DNA of 64,000 nucleotides from Bryum argenteum (taxonomy: Eukaryota > Streptophyta > Bryopsida > Bryales > Bryaceae): NCBI GenBank assembly GCA_037043015.1, contig CM073323.1, forward strand, positions 25,448,758-25,512,757, written 5' to 3'. Position numbers and translations under genes: made by a program. Shown here in pieces: positions 24,501 to 37,230 of this stretch; the first letter of the stretch is position 1, and each line of letters begins with the position of its first letter. The notes under the pieces were generated by a model. That model searched no databases, was not told the origin of the DNA, and was given only the letters and a program-made list of their open reading frames with translations.

Positions 24501-25733
24501 ATTTTCTACTAGTGCTTTCCTTCCTTTTGCTTTCCTTCCTTTTGCTTTACAATACAAATTTGAGGTTACATGTAAGCAAGATACCAAGCTTGAAAATTGT
24601 GTGGTATGGGCGTGGTGTTGATGACAGAGCAGTGTTGGGTATTGGGTGGGATTGAAGTACATCCTGGTGGGCGATGTGTCGGTGAAGACCATGACTTTTG
24701 CCCTGTTCGATTCGGGCACCACCTACTCATACTTGGCTTCCGCAGCCTACGCCCTCGTCACCACTGCTGTAAGCCCTGACTCGATCACCTCCTCCCTCTC
24801 ACATGGAATGTGGTTCTTGCACGTTCAGAGATGACTGTGGTTGATTTGTGCAAATGATTCTTGTTTATTACAGATTGCAAATGTAGTCCCTTACAGAAGC
24901 GTTCCAAGTCCCGTGGAAGCCTTTGAGCAATGTTATGCAGTACCCGCGTAAGTAAGCATCCATTCGATCGATAGATTATTTGAGGACTTGGCGATATTCC
25001 ATGTGCAGTTGTAATTGTTGTGAAGTGTCTGATCGATGCATGTGTGCACTCTAAAGCAGCTTGGAAGTGTGTACTTTGCTTGTTTGCATCGTCAATTTCT
25101 GGTAAACCACCAACTAGGGAATGTGTAACTTGAACTGCAGAAGTGTGGAGACTGTAGAACTGCCCACTCTCACCCTCAAGTTCTCTGGTGGGTCAAAGCT
25201 CGAGGTTCTTAGACCCTACGTCGTTATTCCGATGCCGGTAAACTACTACACTCAATAAAATCTGAACACGGAAGTGTTTTTATCGGAGCCAAAAACCTTG
25301 ATAGATATGCATTCACATTCTTGCCTAAATTGTGGAGTTCGAATGGCTGTGCAGGATAATTCGTTTACAGTTTGTTTGGCGCTGATGGACAGCAAGAGTA
25401 CATACAGCATTGTTGGCCGTATGTTCTTCCTGCTTATCCTTTGTTGGCTTTATTTTCATCTTGTCGGTACCACAACTACGGCATGTGTGTTGAAGGTGCT
25501 TGGTATTGACCAGTTTTCATGGATTTTGGTTACTTGCAGACAACTTCATGGTCAACCAAAGCATTGTATTCGATCGTATCAAACACAAAATAACGTGGAT
25601 TCAAGTTCCATGTAATGTGTTTCAATCCTTGCTCTACTTTGACTCAACATTAAGCCATTTATCAAGTTCATTCCACAAAATCACAGTCACTACGAACTTC
25701 AATTCAAAAAAGTGCGCATGTGAATCAGTCTAA
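21590..25733 (+). CDS. Secreted aspartic protease (pepsin A1 family, plant type), 504 aa
   Basis: Ten exons: 21590-21757, 21871-22061, 22914-23046, 23205-23434, 23626-23853, 24633-24768, 24874-24947, 25141-25237, 25355-25418, 25540-25733. All are GT-AG, in one frame to TAA. The start encodes a signal peptide (hydrophobic run after MPRQKISFRLLQ to about residue 36). The mature enzyme has YTYIEIGTP and the first catalytic motif DTGSD (Asp140), WIPC and cysteine pairs (CAHCISC), CPYHLQY, GLLGLGM, LCFDDGFSTGRLVLGD, and the second catalytic motif FDSGTTY (Asp343). It ends with GHNFMVNQSIVFDRIKHKITW. The order and spacing match the atypical/nepenthesin-related A1 proteases of plants. Both aspartates are present, so it is probably active in the secretory path or wall. 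The Tyr after DGLQ and the 36-residue Ser/Phe-rich C-tail are lineage features. Intron 2 holds a fold-back element. Confidence 0.88.
22220..22474. mobile_element. Fold-back element in intron 2 of the aspartic protease gene
   Basis: The left arm (GAGCTAAATGTAGTCACAGA...CAATTGTAGGAATTTTCAAA...) is complementary to the right arm read backwards (GTTAGATGTATTCATAGATT...). Each arm is over 100 bp and the loop is short (about 22325-22365). Arms are roughly 85-90 percent alike by eye. No open frame. Confidence 0.75.
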
Positions 25734-25933
25734 CATATGGTTGTATTAGATTGCAGCATGTAACGATTACAGAACAAGCTCTGGATGGAAAGATCAAGCC
25801 CAAGTTAATTGGCTAACAACAATAGCATTAATTTGTCTCAGCAGTACAAGTGCATACAGTTGCTCGAAGCGGTGGTAAGAAAGTAGTTACGAACATGATA
25901 ATTGTTGATTTTATTTACATGACTGAATGGAAA

Positions 25934-27335
25934 CTAATGAGACTCGGAAGAATGTAACTCGTGAAGCACATAAAGCGAGCCGGATGCCATGAAGATGGCC
26001 ACGGCATACAACAGTAAGTCTACGGAACTTGCAATGTGGACCGTCTTGCTCTTTTCGAACAGTTTCACTATCAGGATCATCACAATGCAATGCCCCAGCT
26101 TCGTCTTCAGTGTGTCCAGATTCGTGATTTGCATCCATGCCGGCCGTTTCTGCTCCATTAAACAAGTCGATCAAAAAGCTAATCCGAGTCTGTGCACAAC
26201 TCTTCTTGAGAAAAAGCAGGGTTGGTTTCATTGAACCAGTTACTGTGCTTGAGAGAAACAAAAGACAAGTCTAGAAAATACTCTGGAGATCAGTAAGTTG
26301 CTTGGATGATCTTACCGTGAGTGCAAACATGCCGAAGAGTGTGGTGTTCTTCAATGCACGATCGCAGTTGTCACCACTATCAGAATCATTGCTAATGAAA
26401 AGTCCGAAGAGTCCCATTGCAAAGATCAGCATCACGGTTCCTACAAGGTAAATCTCTGGTGACAAGACACTCACTCCAATCATCAGTGATAATTCTATTC
26501 CAAAATTACTGTTGAAAATACATGGAACGGGTTTCGGAGCTTACCGACAGCCTCAACAAGGCGAAGTATTACTTTCCCGGTGTGCACACCAGCCAAATGT
26601 ATTGCAATGTATGCCATGTAAGAGTCGTAAACGAATCCACATCCCTGAAAAAAATCAATATTTTGTTCAATCTAATCTGGTTTTCAATCTGAGTTCTGTG
26701 ATGGTTACCATAACATCAGCAGATTCCATTCAATTCCAACGCAGCGGCATTCATAATCCTGTCAGTGAAGGAAGAATTCGAGAGACCTTGAGGAAGCAGA
26801 GTAGTGATCCAACGAGAGAGCCGCCGATGGCCATCAGAGTGAGGAACCGGAAATCATAAATGGCCTGCACGCAGACAAGCAATAGGATCATCTCCATGCC
26901 CATTGCTTCAATCAAAACTGAAATTTGAATCAATCACTCAGAAACCCTAGCATTTACCTTTTCGATCCTGCTCTCTGTCGGGTTGATCCGTAGCTCCCCT
27001 CCTGCAGCCACTACCGCTCCATTCCTCTCAGAGCTAGAGTTCACTAGCACTGTAGCACCGAAGACCACGGATTCAGTAACCAGTTCGATGGATCATCATG
27101 TGGAAAGAGCAAAAAGAAGAACCACACCGCGAGAGAGAAACCTGCCGCTAGTGGCACCTGATTCAGCTTCCACCGGTCCTCCATTGTCCACTGGAAACGC
27201 GCTGCACTGGAACGGTACGCGGTGCGGTTGCACTTGTGATTTCAAACTTGGTAGAGCGGGGATACGTTGCAGTCGTGGAACAAACGAGTGATTCTGAATT
27301 GTGGCAAGACGAGTTTGTGCGAGGAAGAGCGTCAT
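25934..27335 (-). CDS. UPF0114 (YqhA-like) membrane protein, probably plastidial, 267 aa
   Basis: Six exons on the minus strand: 27335-27142, 27033-26958, 26864-26787, 26644-26545, 26455-26316, 26149-25934, in one frame to TAG. The core matches UPF0114: IEKAIYDFRFLTLMAIGG, LLCFLKGCGFVYDSYMAY, GKVILRLVEAVEIYLVGTVM, LIFAMGLFGLFISND, then LDTLKTKLGHCIVMILIVKL and a last span near residues 241-258. Three to four membrane segments fit this family, whose bacterial member is YqhA; biochemical role is unknown. The first 60 residues (MTLFLAQTRLATIQNHSFVP...) are basic and Ser/Thr-rich, as in plastid import signals. Using the acceptor CTCTAG at 27034-27035 keeps this leader in frame. Another acceptor (TACAG at 27050) would instead support a short start at 27184 without leader. 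An upstream in-frame ATG is at 27401. Confidence 0.82.
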
Positions 27336-27880
27336 TTCATTATGAATTCGTGGTTTGCAGACTTGTTTCACCACCCCACCGGCTGTTGAAAGCACTGGCA
27401 TCGAATGTGCAGATGGCTGGCTATGGCGTGGATTCGTGAAAGCGAAAGTGCAGTTTTTTCAGTTGGGGATGAGAATCAGGGTTGGCAAATAAAGTGCAGG
27501 GTCTTCTTATCCGTGGCCCATGATATTTCCATGGGACAGCGAAATGCAGACACTAGAAAGCAGTTATTGCAAAGCCAGTCCTATGATTTTGACTTCCAAG
27601 TACTCCGGTTTACTTACTGCCGAAATTGCTGGTTTGGATGAGTGAGTCGGGGAAACGGCAGACAGTGTGATAGAAGACTTTGATGTTGGGTTTGAGTAAC
27701 TGCTACCTTACATCTTGTTTGATGATAAATTGACATAAGATGTGGGGTGCTCCTGAAAAAGAATACAGTTTCGTAAACTTAGGAGGGCAAAACTAACTGT
27801 TTCTGTTCTGAAACCAATCTTTCTACTAGAGAAAGCCCTTATAAACTGAGATGGGAAACACCACAATCAACCAATCAGGT

Positions 27881-27952
27881 GCCTTTATAGCTCAGTGGTA
27901 GAGCGTCAGTCTTGTAAACTGAAGGTCCGGTGTTCGATCCACCGTGGAGGCA
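27881..27952 (+). tRNA. tRNA-Thr (anticodon UGU)
   Basis: A 72-nt cloverleaf: acceptor stem GCCTTTA pairs with TGGAGGC, D arm GCTCAGTGGTAGAGC, anticodon stem TCAGT/ACTGA with loop CTTGTAA (anticodon TGT at 27913-27915), T arm CGGTG-TTCGATC-CACCG, discriminator A. There is no intron and no encoded CCA, as expected for a nuclear gene. A and B box sequences are canonical. Confidence 0.93.
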
Positions 27953-30072
27953 CGTGTGGTTTTTGTTCTACCTTTGCGATGTGTGGGTAACATATTGATC
28001 ATCTCTGTCAATTTTTTAGAAATTTATTGTATTTAGGTGGAAATGCAAAAGTCCATTTACTGATACTGCGGTGATGGTAAGAGGTCTGAATTACGGTATA
28101 TGGTGAGAGAGATTCCACCTCTCGGGGATGGTGGGGTCTAAGCCGACACTCAATACTGTAATCACCTGTATGTGGCGTGTCGGTAAAGAAACGAGAACCC
28201 AAAATCGAGCGCAGAGTATGTCGATGCAAGCTAGAAGACTTCGACAATTACCAAACACATACACAAGTCTACTCACAGTTGTTTTCCTAGCTAGCAGCTG
28301 GATACTACTGTTCGAGATTGAACGTGTTATTACCATCCCCTACGAATATCTGAAAACTCAAGATCATCACGCGTACATTTGCAACATCCAAACTGTGGTC
28401 ACGATCATGACTCGTATTCGAACTGATGCTCCTTCTGTACGTGATCGGGCTGCTCAAACAACAAAATCATTCTTAAATAAGCACTTGGTTGTCCTCACCG
28501 ACACCGACAGCAAGCAACATCGTACGTGTTTGAACATGATTTTACATTGTCGTACGTGATGGTTGCTATCGATGTAGCTCACCAACAGCAAGCAACATAT
28601 TTCGTGTTTAAATATGATTTCACATGCTTCATTTCTATGCAATTCTGCAGAACATCTCAAAACACAAGTTATGCATCAAATTCTCTATCAGGGCTTTCAT
28701 TTCAGGTTTAGGGTTTTCGGGTTAGGGTTTATGGGAGTTCGATAGCTCTAGGTGATTCAATCGGTCAAGGCTGTAATGAGGGGGTGCAGACCAGTTTAAT
28801 CAGTAGAATCCAGGGAGAAAGAAAAGCTAAACCGATTTGAAACAATGTAAGTGGTTGAGGAATTAGGGCAAGCTGCACCATCCATTCGACCTGTGCCCCG
28901 GAATTTTCGAACTCCTCAAAATTTTGGAGCTTGACCTTTTAAGGTCATCAAAATCGTACAAATCCGGGAAGGTGCAGCAAGTACTCACATGTAGAGGGGT
29001 AGAATGCGGGCCAGTGGCCATCATGGCACCTTCTTCTGCAAAAACATTCCTGCCTTGAACCACAAAGTTGTTAACGGGAAGCGCATGTTTCTTTATCGCA
29101 ACATTCACAGGGCTCTGGTCAGCTCATCCTAAGCAGCTTCAGGCCTCATAAGCAGCTACTGCTCTAGAAAATTTCTTTTCTAATTCACTCTTCCATTTTG
29201 ATAGCAGAGCTTTCAGCTGTGTAACAACATTGATGTGGTCAAGAACTGTTGAACGAAAGAGAGCCTCGCTGCATGTGATGGAGTCAATCGGCAGCAGAAT
29301 TGCATGCTTCACAAAGAGGCACAGGCAATGTACTCCTGTTGCAATTATGCGACGATCCAGATCATGGTTGAAAGCATCGTACAAAGACTGGCCCATAGCC
29401 CCCACCATCTCTCCCCTCTCACCTTAAACGGCACAGAGATTGTCACAAACGAATCAAACGGCACCGAGCTTTGATTGTCCGTCAATTTTCTATTTCGAGA
29501 TCCTGTAAAAACACACTTATACATCAGCCACACGCATGATGAGAATCAGATAAGTATCGACTGATTGTTTCGTCAAGAAGAAAGGTGTGACTACATTTCA
29601 CAGATGCGTGGACTTCACTTAAACTAGAGTCAGACATGGAAGTAAACATCAAGATCTGTTTCCACAGATTCCGCATTGAGGTAGACATCATGATGGGAAC
29701 AATGCGGAGTCCATCCAGATGCTATCGGAACTGACATCATTGTATTGGCGATTTGAAGTTCCAAGATATTTGTGCTCCGGGAAGTAAAATGCTTTGTCTC
29801 TTTGTGGGAGCATAGTCTAGGGACGAAAAGCATGTACTCCATGTGTATGGTGTCAAACTAAACTTTAACCCTTAAATGCTCAAGGAGCTTTTTCCCAACA
29901 GAATCTGCTCTGTAGCTCTCAATGTACTCAAATTTTCACTTATATTTTGATGTCAAACTGGTCACCTTCTTAGGATGCCTTCAAAAAGTCAAATTTTACA
30001 ATTCAAATCACACTTTGTATGAGTGACTGTGTAACTTTGTTTAGTAGGATTGTGATAGGTAGGTTGGGGTTG
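27953..30072. other. Intergenic; no supported gene
   Basis: Contains an imperfect direct repeat (CAGCAAGCAACAT...GTGTTTGAACATGATTT at 28509-28546 and 28587-28622). An 89-codon minus-strand frame at 29139-29408 has no recognisable domain or splice partner. Nothing else is convincing. Confidence 0.4.
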
Positions 30073-30079
30073 TATATAA
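30073..30079 (+). promoter_or_regulatory. Candidate TATA box of GST zeta gene
   Basis: TATATAA about 235 bp before the first GSTZ ATG. Between them is a 33-bp direct repeat (TGATGCCC.AGCT.AAAAAGT with CACTATTCA, 30121-30190) and a short GACGTATGGA repeat (30251-30290). Core-promoter role is inferred from position only. Confidence 0.35.
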
Positions 30080-30312
30080 CCTTGTAAGAGGTTGCTAGCT
30101 CATCACTGATTGGTTCGTTCATGATGCCCGAGCTCAAAAAGTGCACTATTCATGATGCCCAAGCTGAAAAAGTGGCACTATTCATGATGCCCATGTCCAT
30201 CTTAAAGAGCCCATCTTAAGAATCAATCAAGAGCAACCTCGACATGCAACAATGACGTATGGAATGACGTATGGAGTGACGTATACTACAGTAGGGTGAC
30301 CCGACCCGAAGA

Positions 30313-33300
30313 ATGTCGAGAAGCTTCGTGATGGCCTCGCTTGCGCCTTTAATTCCATTCCCCTCGAAGCAAATTCCGTCCGCATTTCGCATCAAGTTTC
30401 CGCGATCGAAGAATTGCAAGTTTCAATCGATCAAGCCCATCATGGCGAGCGCCAGCAAACCCACGGTAAGCCACCCCATTTCCAGCGTCCAATTCGATGC
30501 AGCTAGAAAGAAACTCGTTGCACTTCATTTCAGACACCCATTTCCATCAGATGCTTCAAGTTGTGTTATCTAGCACTTCGCTTTCCGTCTCGGGCTTGAG
30601 CGAATACGGTACTAGCATGCTCCTGCGGCTTCGAATAGGAATACGTGGTAACCTTCATCCCTGTCCTCGTTCCAAACCCTATCGAACCGAACCTCGTCTT
30701 GAAACCCCTCCCAAACATACAGCTGCTTAAGTGTATAGATATCTGAGTTCTGGACCTTCGGAGAGAATCTGCGAACCTATTCCGAGTGGTTGAGTGTCTG
30801 AATTCTGAGTGCAATTCTAGGACTGAAGGCTCTAATGGCAACAATCCTAGGGTCAAAGCCCAGGAATTGTCTCTTCTTCAGCAGGTGCGTTCTTTGTTCC
30901 TGATCGATAAGAATGCGAACAGTAAGCAGCTGATCGATAGCGATCTACGAGGAGTTGAATTGCGTTTTCGAGAAGCTGCATTCAATTCGAAATTGCTTTT
31001 CTCTCTGTAGTACTCACGACCGTCCCCTCTTCGCAATTGAAATTCATCCTGGATCTTCGGAATAGAACTGATTACAAAGCAGCTGATCGATTTGAATTGT
31101 GGAGAATTGAGCTGCTTTTACATTGAAATTGCGTGAAGCTGCAATTCACTTCGATTTCTTTTATGTCACTTACGTTGGATGGATTCTACTACCGGTGATT
31201 TTCTGATCGTGACAATGATCGAAATAAGTGGGAATACTCAATCTCATGTTTACAATCCCGGTTGAGACACAAATGAATCGTGGTTGTGCACAAATTAGGT
31301 TGTTTTCCAACAGTTTTTGTTGATTGCATATCGCCTTCAAGCCAATGCGTGCGATATTTTTCATGATATGGTCATGGATTTAGGGTTACACGATTAGTTG
31401 CATGTTAGTATTGTAGGGATGAGATACCATTTTCATCGATTTGTGGGGAGTCTTGAAAGTTACACTCTAGTTTGCAAGGATGAGATAAATTTGTTTCTGG
31501 TTTTGCAGAGCGGAACGGAGGTGGGCGAGATAACGTTGTGGGGATTCTATGTTAGCTCCTGCACATGGCGAGTGCGCCTGGCGCTTGGATTGAAAGGTAT
31601 GATACCACCTCGCTCACCACGACACAAACACTGAAAACAGAGTGTCGATATTGAATCGGAAACTGAATTGTGTTGCAGGCATTCCGTTTGCGTACAAGGC
31701 GCTCAACATCTCCAAAGGGGAGCATAAATCCGAAGGTAAAGCAAACAAAACATACAAGTGACTCACTGTTTATGCACATCACGTTGATTGGTTCCAAATG
31801 AAAGAATCCATTCGATGAAACAATTTCGGACTTTTTCATACCGCAGCAAAGTTTGTGATTTTCCGATGTCAGCTTGAGAATGGAAACAAAAATACTGTTC
31901 ACCATGGGGTCAGGTGCAGGATGTATATACTCTTAAACAGGTGGCTTAGGGTGTAAAACTTGTTCGCTTTCATACGATTGACTGCTGCTGTTATGATACT
32001 TGTGTTTACAGAATTCAAAAAGCTAAGTCCTCTGTCGTACGTCCCAGCAGTGGAGGTGGATGGGGTTGCTATTGCGGATTCCATGGCCATCGTTATGGTA
32101 CTACTACGGCCAACATCCATTCTCATTTATTGCGGATTCTCTCATTTCAGACTGCAATGAAACATTCCTTTGCTTTGATGCAGTATTTCGAAGAGAAGTT
32201 TCCTCATAAACGACCTCTCCTGCCTGCGGACCTCGTGAAGCGAGCACACGTTCGTCAGGTATGGCTTGACAACTCTTCACTGCAATGTCACTATGTAACA
32301 TATATATGTGTTTTCCATTACGCAATCAACATTGTTTTTTGTAAGTAATCTAGTGTTGTGAATCTGCAGATCATGTACTTGATCGGAGCAAACATTCAGC
32401 CTCTTCAGAACTTGGGAACCTTGGTATCTCTCTCGTTCTCTTCACATGTACCTGTTTTTTTTTGTGTCATTCGTGTGATTTCAGTGTAACAATTGCTGGT
32501 GTTGTGAAACTTGCAGATAAAGGTTGAGAAAATAAGTGATGCAGAAAAGCGACTCAAGTGGGCTCAGGACCATATCAATGAAGGCTTTACTGGTGAGTTA
32601 GTTCAGAGCTAGTTTCTTATGGCCAAATTCCTCATATTGAAACTCTGTATGAAGTGAAGTGCAGGACCATATCAATCAAGGGTGAGTTGGATGCCTGATA
32701 AATTAGTTCACTTTGTGTTTGAGTTGAAGATTGATAACTTGTGTGGCTATTTACAGCGCTGGAGCAGCTGCTGAAGAGCGTGGCCGGAAAATATTGTGTC
32801 GGCGATGAGCTTACTCTTGTAAGAATTACATCCATATATATACACCTCAGTGCCTGTGGATTTCATAATCATTTTTTCTTATCAATGAGTTGATTCGGTT
32901 GCTGTGTAGGCCGATGTGTTTCTGGTACCGCAAATCGGCAACGCAAACCGCTTCAAAGTTGACGTGGTAAGCGTTTCTTCCAACTCTTCTCAGATTGTAT
33001 AATTATGTTGAACACGTTTTTTTCTTTCAAGAATCTGAAGTATTTTTTGTTCTTCACTAAAACGTGTCTCTACTGGATATCGATTAAGAGGGTACGGAAC
33101 AATCTCGTTAACATTTTTGAGACTTCCAACTGGAGGATCTTCCACCTGATTCTTCAGAAGCACCATTCTAAACCTCAATTGTTGTGAGACCATAACAAAC
33201 AAGATTCATGCAGAACTTTTTCTACTGAGGACTTGATGATTTTTACCTTTTAGAAACACATTGTTGTTGTTCTGAATATGAATACGACTGCATTGTGCGT

Positions 33301-33409
33301 GACTTTGCAGACACAATATCCTACGATCGATCGTATTGGCAAGGCGTTACTGGAGCTGCCGGAAGTGCAGGCGTCATTACCTGCAAATCAACCTGACGCC
33401 CCCAAATGA
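30313..33409 (+). CDS. GSTZ: Maleylacetoacetate isomerase / glutathione S-transferase zeta, 268 aa
   Basis: The enzyme isomerises maleylacetoacetate to fumarylacetoacetate in tyrosine breakdown, using glutathione. Ten exons: 30313-30465, 31509-31596, 31679-31735, 32012-32097, 32184-32258, 32370-32423, 32517-32592, 32757-32818, 32910-32966, 33311-33409, all GT-AG and in frame to TGA. Exon 2 has LWGFYVSSCTWRVRLALGLK with the zeta-class S-S-C active motif (residues 67-69). Exon 4 has VPAVEVDG and IADSMAIVM, the glutathione-binding thioredoxin-fold half. Later exons give the helical half (NIQPLQNLGTL, AGKYCVGDELTLADVFLVPQ, NRFKVDVTQYPTIDRI). It has a 43-residue basic N-terminal extension before a second in-frame ATG (30442, MASASKP), so an organelle form and a cytosolic form are possible. 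A 5'-truncated duplicate starts at 62422. Confidence 0.93.
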
Positions 33410-36379
33410 CTTTCCTGACTGTCTGCTGTTTTCACATGCACAGGATGTTTGTTCTGCCTAATACTTTTGTGTAGAAGAAGCTGTAAGAAGTAAACTTGTG
33501 TTCAGGCAGAGTTCTTACTCCTATGAAGGTAAACATATGATCACTTAACAATAGGAGATGTTGTATGTAAAGTGATAAAGTGGGATACTATGATACACAA
33601 ATGACTCTGAATAGCATTCCGTTTCTTGCTTACATGAGAATCACATTATAGTCATGTATATGTTTCTAGGCAGATGGACTGGTTACGGTATTATGAATGA
33701 TATGGTTTGTTTAGCTTTCCCATGTATTCCTGTTCTTATCTTTTCTATTACTTATCATAATCATCCTTCTTACTCGGAGCTGGACATCGCAAATTCCTAT
33801 TATTGAACTTTTTGTGTTCCAGTCATGTTATCTTATCTGCTGTGTTGTTGAAATTGATGAAAGTTGTAATTGAGATTCCAGTTTATAGACGAAGTCCATA
33901 AATAGTTCATGATTTGGATCTTTGTGCATTACCTTGAATTTTTCTCTTGAATAATAACAAATCTGATTACTGTATTGCTCTCTGTGAAAAATGAGATGAT
34001 TGGAACGTAATGATTTCATTACGGTGTTTGTTTTTAGAGTTTATTGCTTATTTGTTTTTATACCTAAAAATTTCAAGAATCTCATCGTTTTTGAAAGCCT
34101 CACCGTTAATTATGTGCTAATTGGAATTTTACCACTTCGTGTGATTTTAGAAATGCTATGACCCATAAATTTGTAATTTCCATTTCTTGTCGCATGTAAT
34201 AAAGAAAGAGTTCAATTTTTTTTTTGGTTGAAACTTTTAAGGTTTTCGACCAAACCACTCAAAAATCCAAGTTTGATTTATCATGGTCACGGCTCTCGGC
34301 CTACAACCCCATGACCATGAAAATGATTTTAATTTTCTTGGTCATGGCTCGTGGTACATAGTGTAAAGGGACCCTAAGACCATCCACAGTATAGGAGCTA
34401 CCCATACTATTAGCGGCGTCACATGGGCAATGATAAAAAAGCCAAATACAATTTATAATTCTAAAAATCTAAAAATACTACATTAATTTGAGGATGGTGG
34501 TATGGGCATGGATTGAGTCAAAATGAAATTGACCCGGACAACCCTCTGCCTTACTTGTGGATTTTTTGGATATCCAATAGAATGTTATTCAAAATCCCCC
34601 ATTTGAGAGGAAAAATGGTAAGTGGTGCCAAACAAAACCCTCAATTCCATATGGTAGGACCTTCACATGAATATTGGGCAATTAAAAGCACTGATTCTTG
34701 TTGGATTCTGTCTGTAGTAAGGGTATTATTTGAGATCATTCCATTGCACTTTGTTGAAGTTTATGTGAGTCTTGCACTTTGTCGTATAAAGTTCGGTACT
34801 CTAATAATGAAATATAGTGTTAACCGCACTAATTAACTTATAGATGCTATAACTTCTTATTCTTCATGAAAATATCTACCAACTATGTTTATGTGGATCG
34901 CCCACGTGTAAGTAGTAAATATCAGGGAAACCTACAAAATTGGCCCTGAAAGATCACATTTTTACTAGAATGGCCCTCACTTTTTTGAAATTTACCAAAA
35001 ATGGCCCTCATTCTTCATGAAGCTCGTTCGATACTGGCTCTTTGCAATGCATCTTCTTACTAGAATTCACATTCGCATTCGCAAGCACGATCGTACATTT
35101 GCTTGTGATGATCGGAGTGCTTGGAAGAAACGATAGAAACTCTTGTTTGTCGGTTTGTTTGACATCGGCGTTGAAGAGCTGGGAGAAAAAACATCTACAA
35201 CACATGTGCTTAGCCCAGTCTTCAGAGAGCATGTAGCCAAAGGGTTTAAGTAGACAGCTTGGTGTACTACTCACAAATTGAAAGGTTGTTGTACTGCAAT
35301 TGACGTTTCTCACTAAACCACGGATTATACCAACGACCAAATCTAGTACATTGCCGCAATATACTCACTTGCGTTTTTTACTAGTGAGCAGATCTAGTGT
35401 CTCTTTTACTAAAACATTGCTCCCCATTTGTAATGGACGGTACTAATGGAGGGCAAAACATGATTAGTGATTCTATTTGGTTGAAAAAAACGATTCTTCA
35501 AGTGAATCCAATGCATATTAAAAAAAATAAAAATAAATTGGAGACTTATGAAGTGCAAGAACAAAAAATCTAGCTCTCCCTACAAAAAAACATTCATAAC
35601 ACTACTTTGAAGAGGTCATGATAAAGCACTTTTGAAAGCATATATGCCATGCATACAAGATGAGTCACTTTGGAATGTTCTTGTAGATGCTAACAAGACT
35701 CAAATCATGTCAATTGTTGGCCATTTGAATGTGTTTTTTTTTTTTTCTTTTTTTTTTTTTCCTTAGCTGGAGTCTCACTGGCATGGTCAAAGAATATCTT
35801 CAATGGTCAAATTAACAAAATAAAAAAATAAATCCAAAATAAAGTACTCCAGAAAGTAATTACATCTATTAGATGAGTATGCCTTGTACTTGACCACCGA
35901 CACTTCAAAGCAAGTTCCTATTAGAAGGCAAGCAAGTCAGCATTTTATCTGAAGTGGTCCATCTCTCTAGAATAGGCCACAAATGTCAAAGTTTAAATTG
36001 ATAGATTAAGTTAAAATCCTTACAATTTTATTATAAATTTTATTTTATTTATTATTTTTGTAAAAAAAATTCGGGTCGACTAGATGAAGGTGCTAAAATC
36101 AATATCTTCCCTAAGATTTTACTGGGTATTTCCTATACTACAAGATTTGTGTGAAGAAAAATATCATATGTCATCATTTCTTAAGTGTTTGATGATAAGT
36201 ATCACTACTATATGGTGAAACTACCGATTGTCGTGCACTTAAGGAAAATTGAGGGAATCTATATACTTGGAAAGAGAAATGAGTGGGTTACTATTTTGAG
36301 TACTAATATGGTACAACTTCTTAGTCTATGCGGCATCATAACTCCAAATTTGATTTGAAATATCTACAATAAAGTCTTT
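33410..36379. other. AT-rich intergenic region; no supported gene
   Basis: Composition is strongly AT-rich with T/A runs (34216-34226, 35736-35760). Longest frames (34513-34836; 35008-35340 minus) show no domain. Confidence 0.45.
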
Positions 36380-36389
36380 AACAAGATTA

Positions 36390-37200
36390 TATGCTTGAAA
36401 CATTTTTACATAAGATGAAATCCAACGACTTGCTAGTTAGAAGATTTTTGATCCAAATACTTTTAGCATTAGGTTTGCAAAAATGTTTCTACAATGACAA
36501 AAGTGAAAAAATGGATGAATTTGAGGAGTTGTATTTCCTTCATCAATCGCTAGATTTAAACTTCATTTGTAGAGTAGAATTCCAACTTGATGATAGTTCT
36601 TGTGGTAAGAATATTTTGTTGATCCAAAATGTGAGGATGACATGGATTGCATTTTAGTGCAAGATGTCTAGGCATACATTTTAGTGCAAGATATTTTAGG
36701 CATACCTAAAATATGTATCTTTATATTTAGCCTTAGGTAGCCTAATATAGACATAATCACATTAAAGAAATGGTCAAACTTTTACATTTTGTATCTGAAA
36801 AAAAAACAATACAAAAACGAAGAATAATTGGAGCCTAAGGGACACTTTACAAGGCGGTTTAAAATTTGTGATTGGAGAGAAAAGTGCTCTTAGTCTCATT
36901 TGGCTTTACACTACCTTGAAAAAAGAAGAACGACCACTAACTTTGAGGTTCCCAAAGTATGCTAAATTCTCCATAGTGGATTATCTTTTCATGGTCTCCT
37001 TGATTACAATTAAGTCAAAGCAAATACCTCGACTCAACTATAATCAAGGAGACCTTAAGGCTCAAAAATCATTGATTGGCTAGTGTTCATTTATATTTTT
37101 TTAAAAGAAGAAAAATGGGGAGTGTAAGAAAGAGAATGATGGGGATTCATATTAGAAAATTGAGCTTAAAATTCTCCCGGTCCAAATCCACTTTACACTC
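36390..37200. repeat. Diverged copy of the 52-60 kb repeat modules
   Basis: 36430-36590 resembles the A module of the giant inverted repeat (TTTTTGATCCAAATACTTTTAG, AAAGTGAAAAAATGGATGA, CCTTCATCAATCG.TAGATTT). 36900-37160 resembles the B module, including a GGTCTCCTTGATTACAATTA / CTATAATCAAGGAGACC hairpin and AATCATTGATTGGCTAG. It is much older than the copies at 52-60 kb and ends where the C-rich array begins. Confidence 0.65.
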
Positions 37201-37230
37201 TCCATCTTGTACCCAAGCCACTCAAAAATC

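Noticed and set aside
28128-28559. 143-codon plus-strand frame after the tRNA
   Set aside because: Low-complexity mixed composition, no domain, overlapping minus-strand frames of equal quality.
29139-29408. 89-codon minus-strand frame with protein-like composition
   Set aside because: No domain recognised, no splice partners with matching phase, and no upstream exon.
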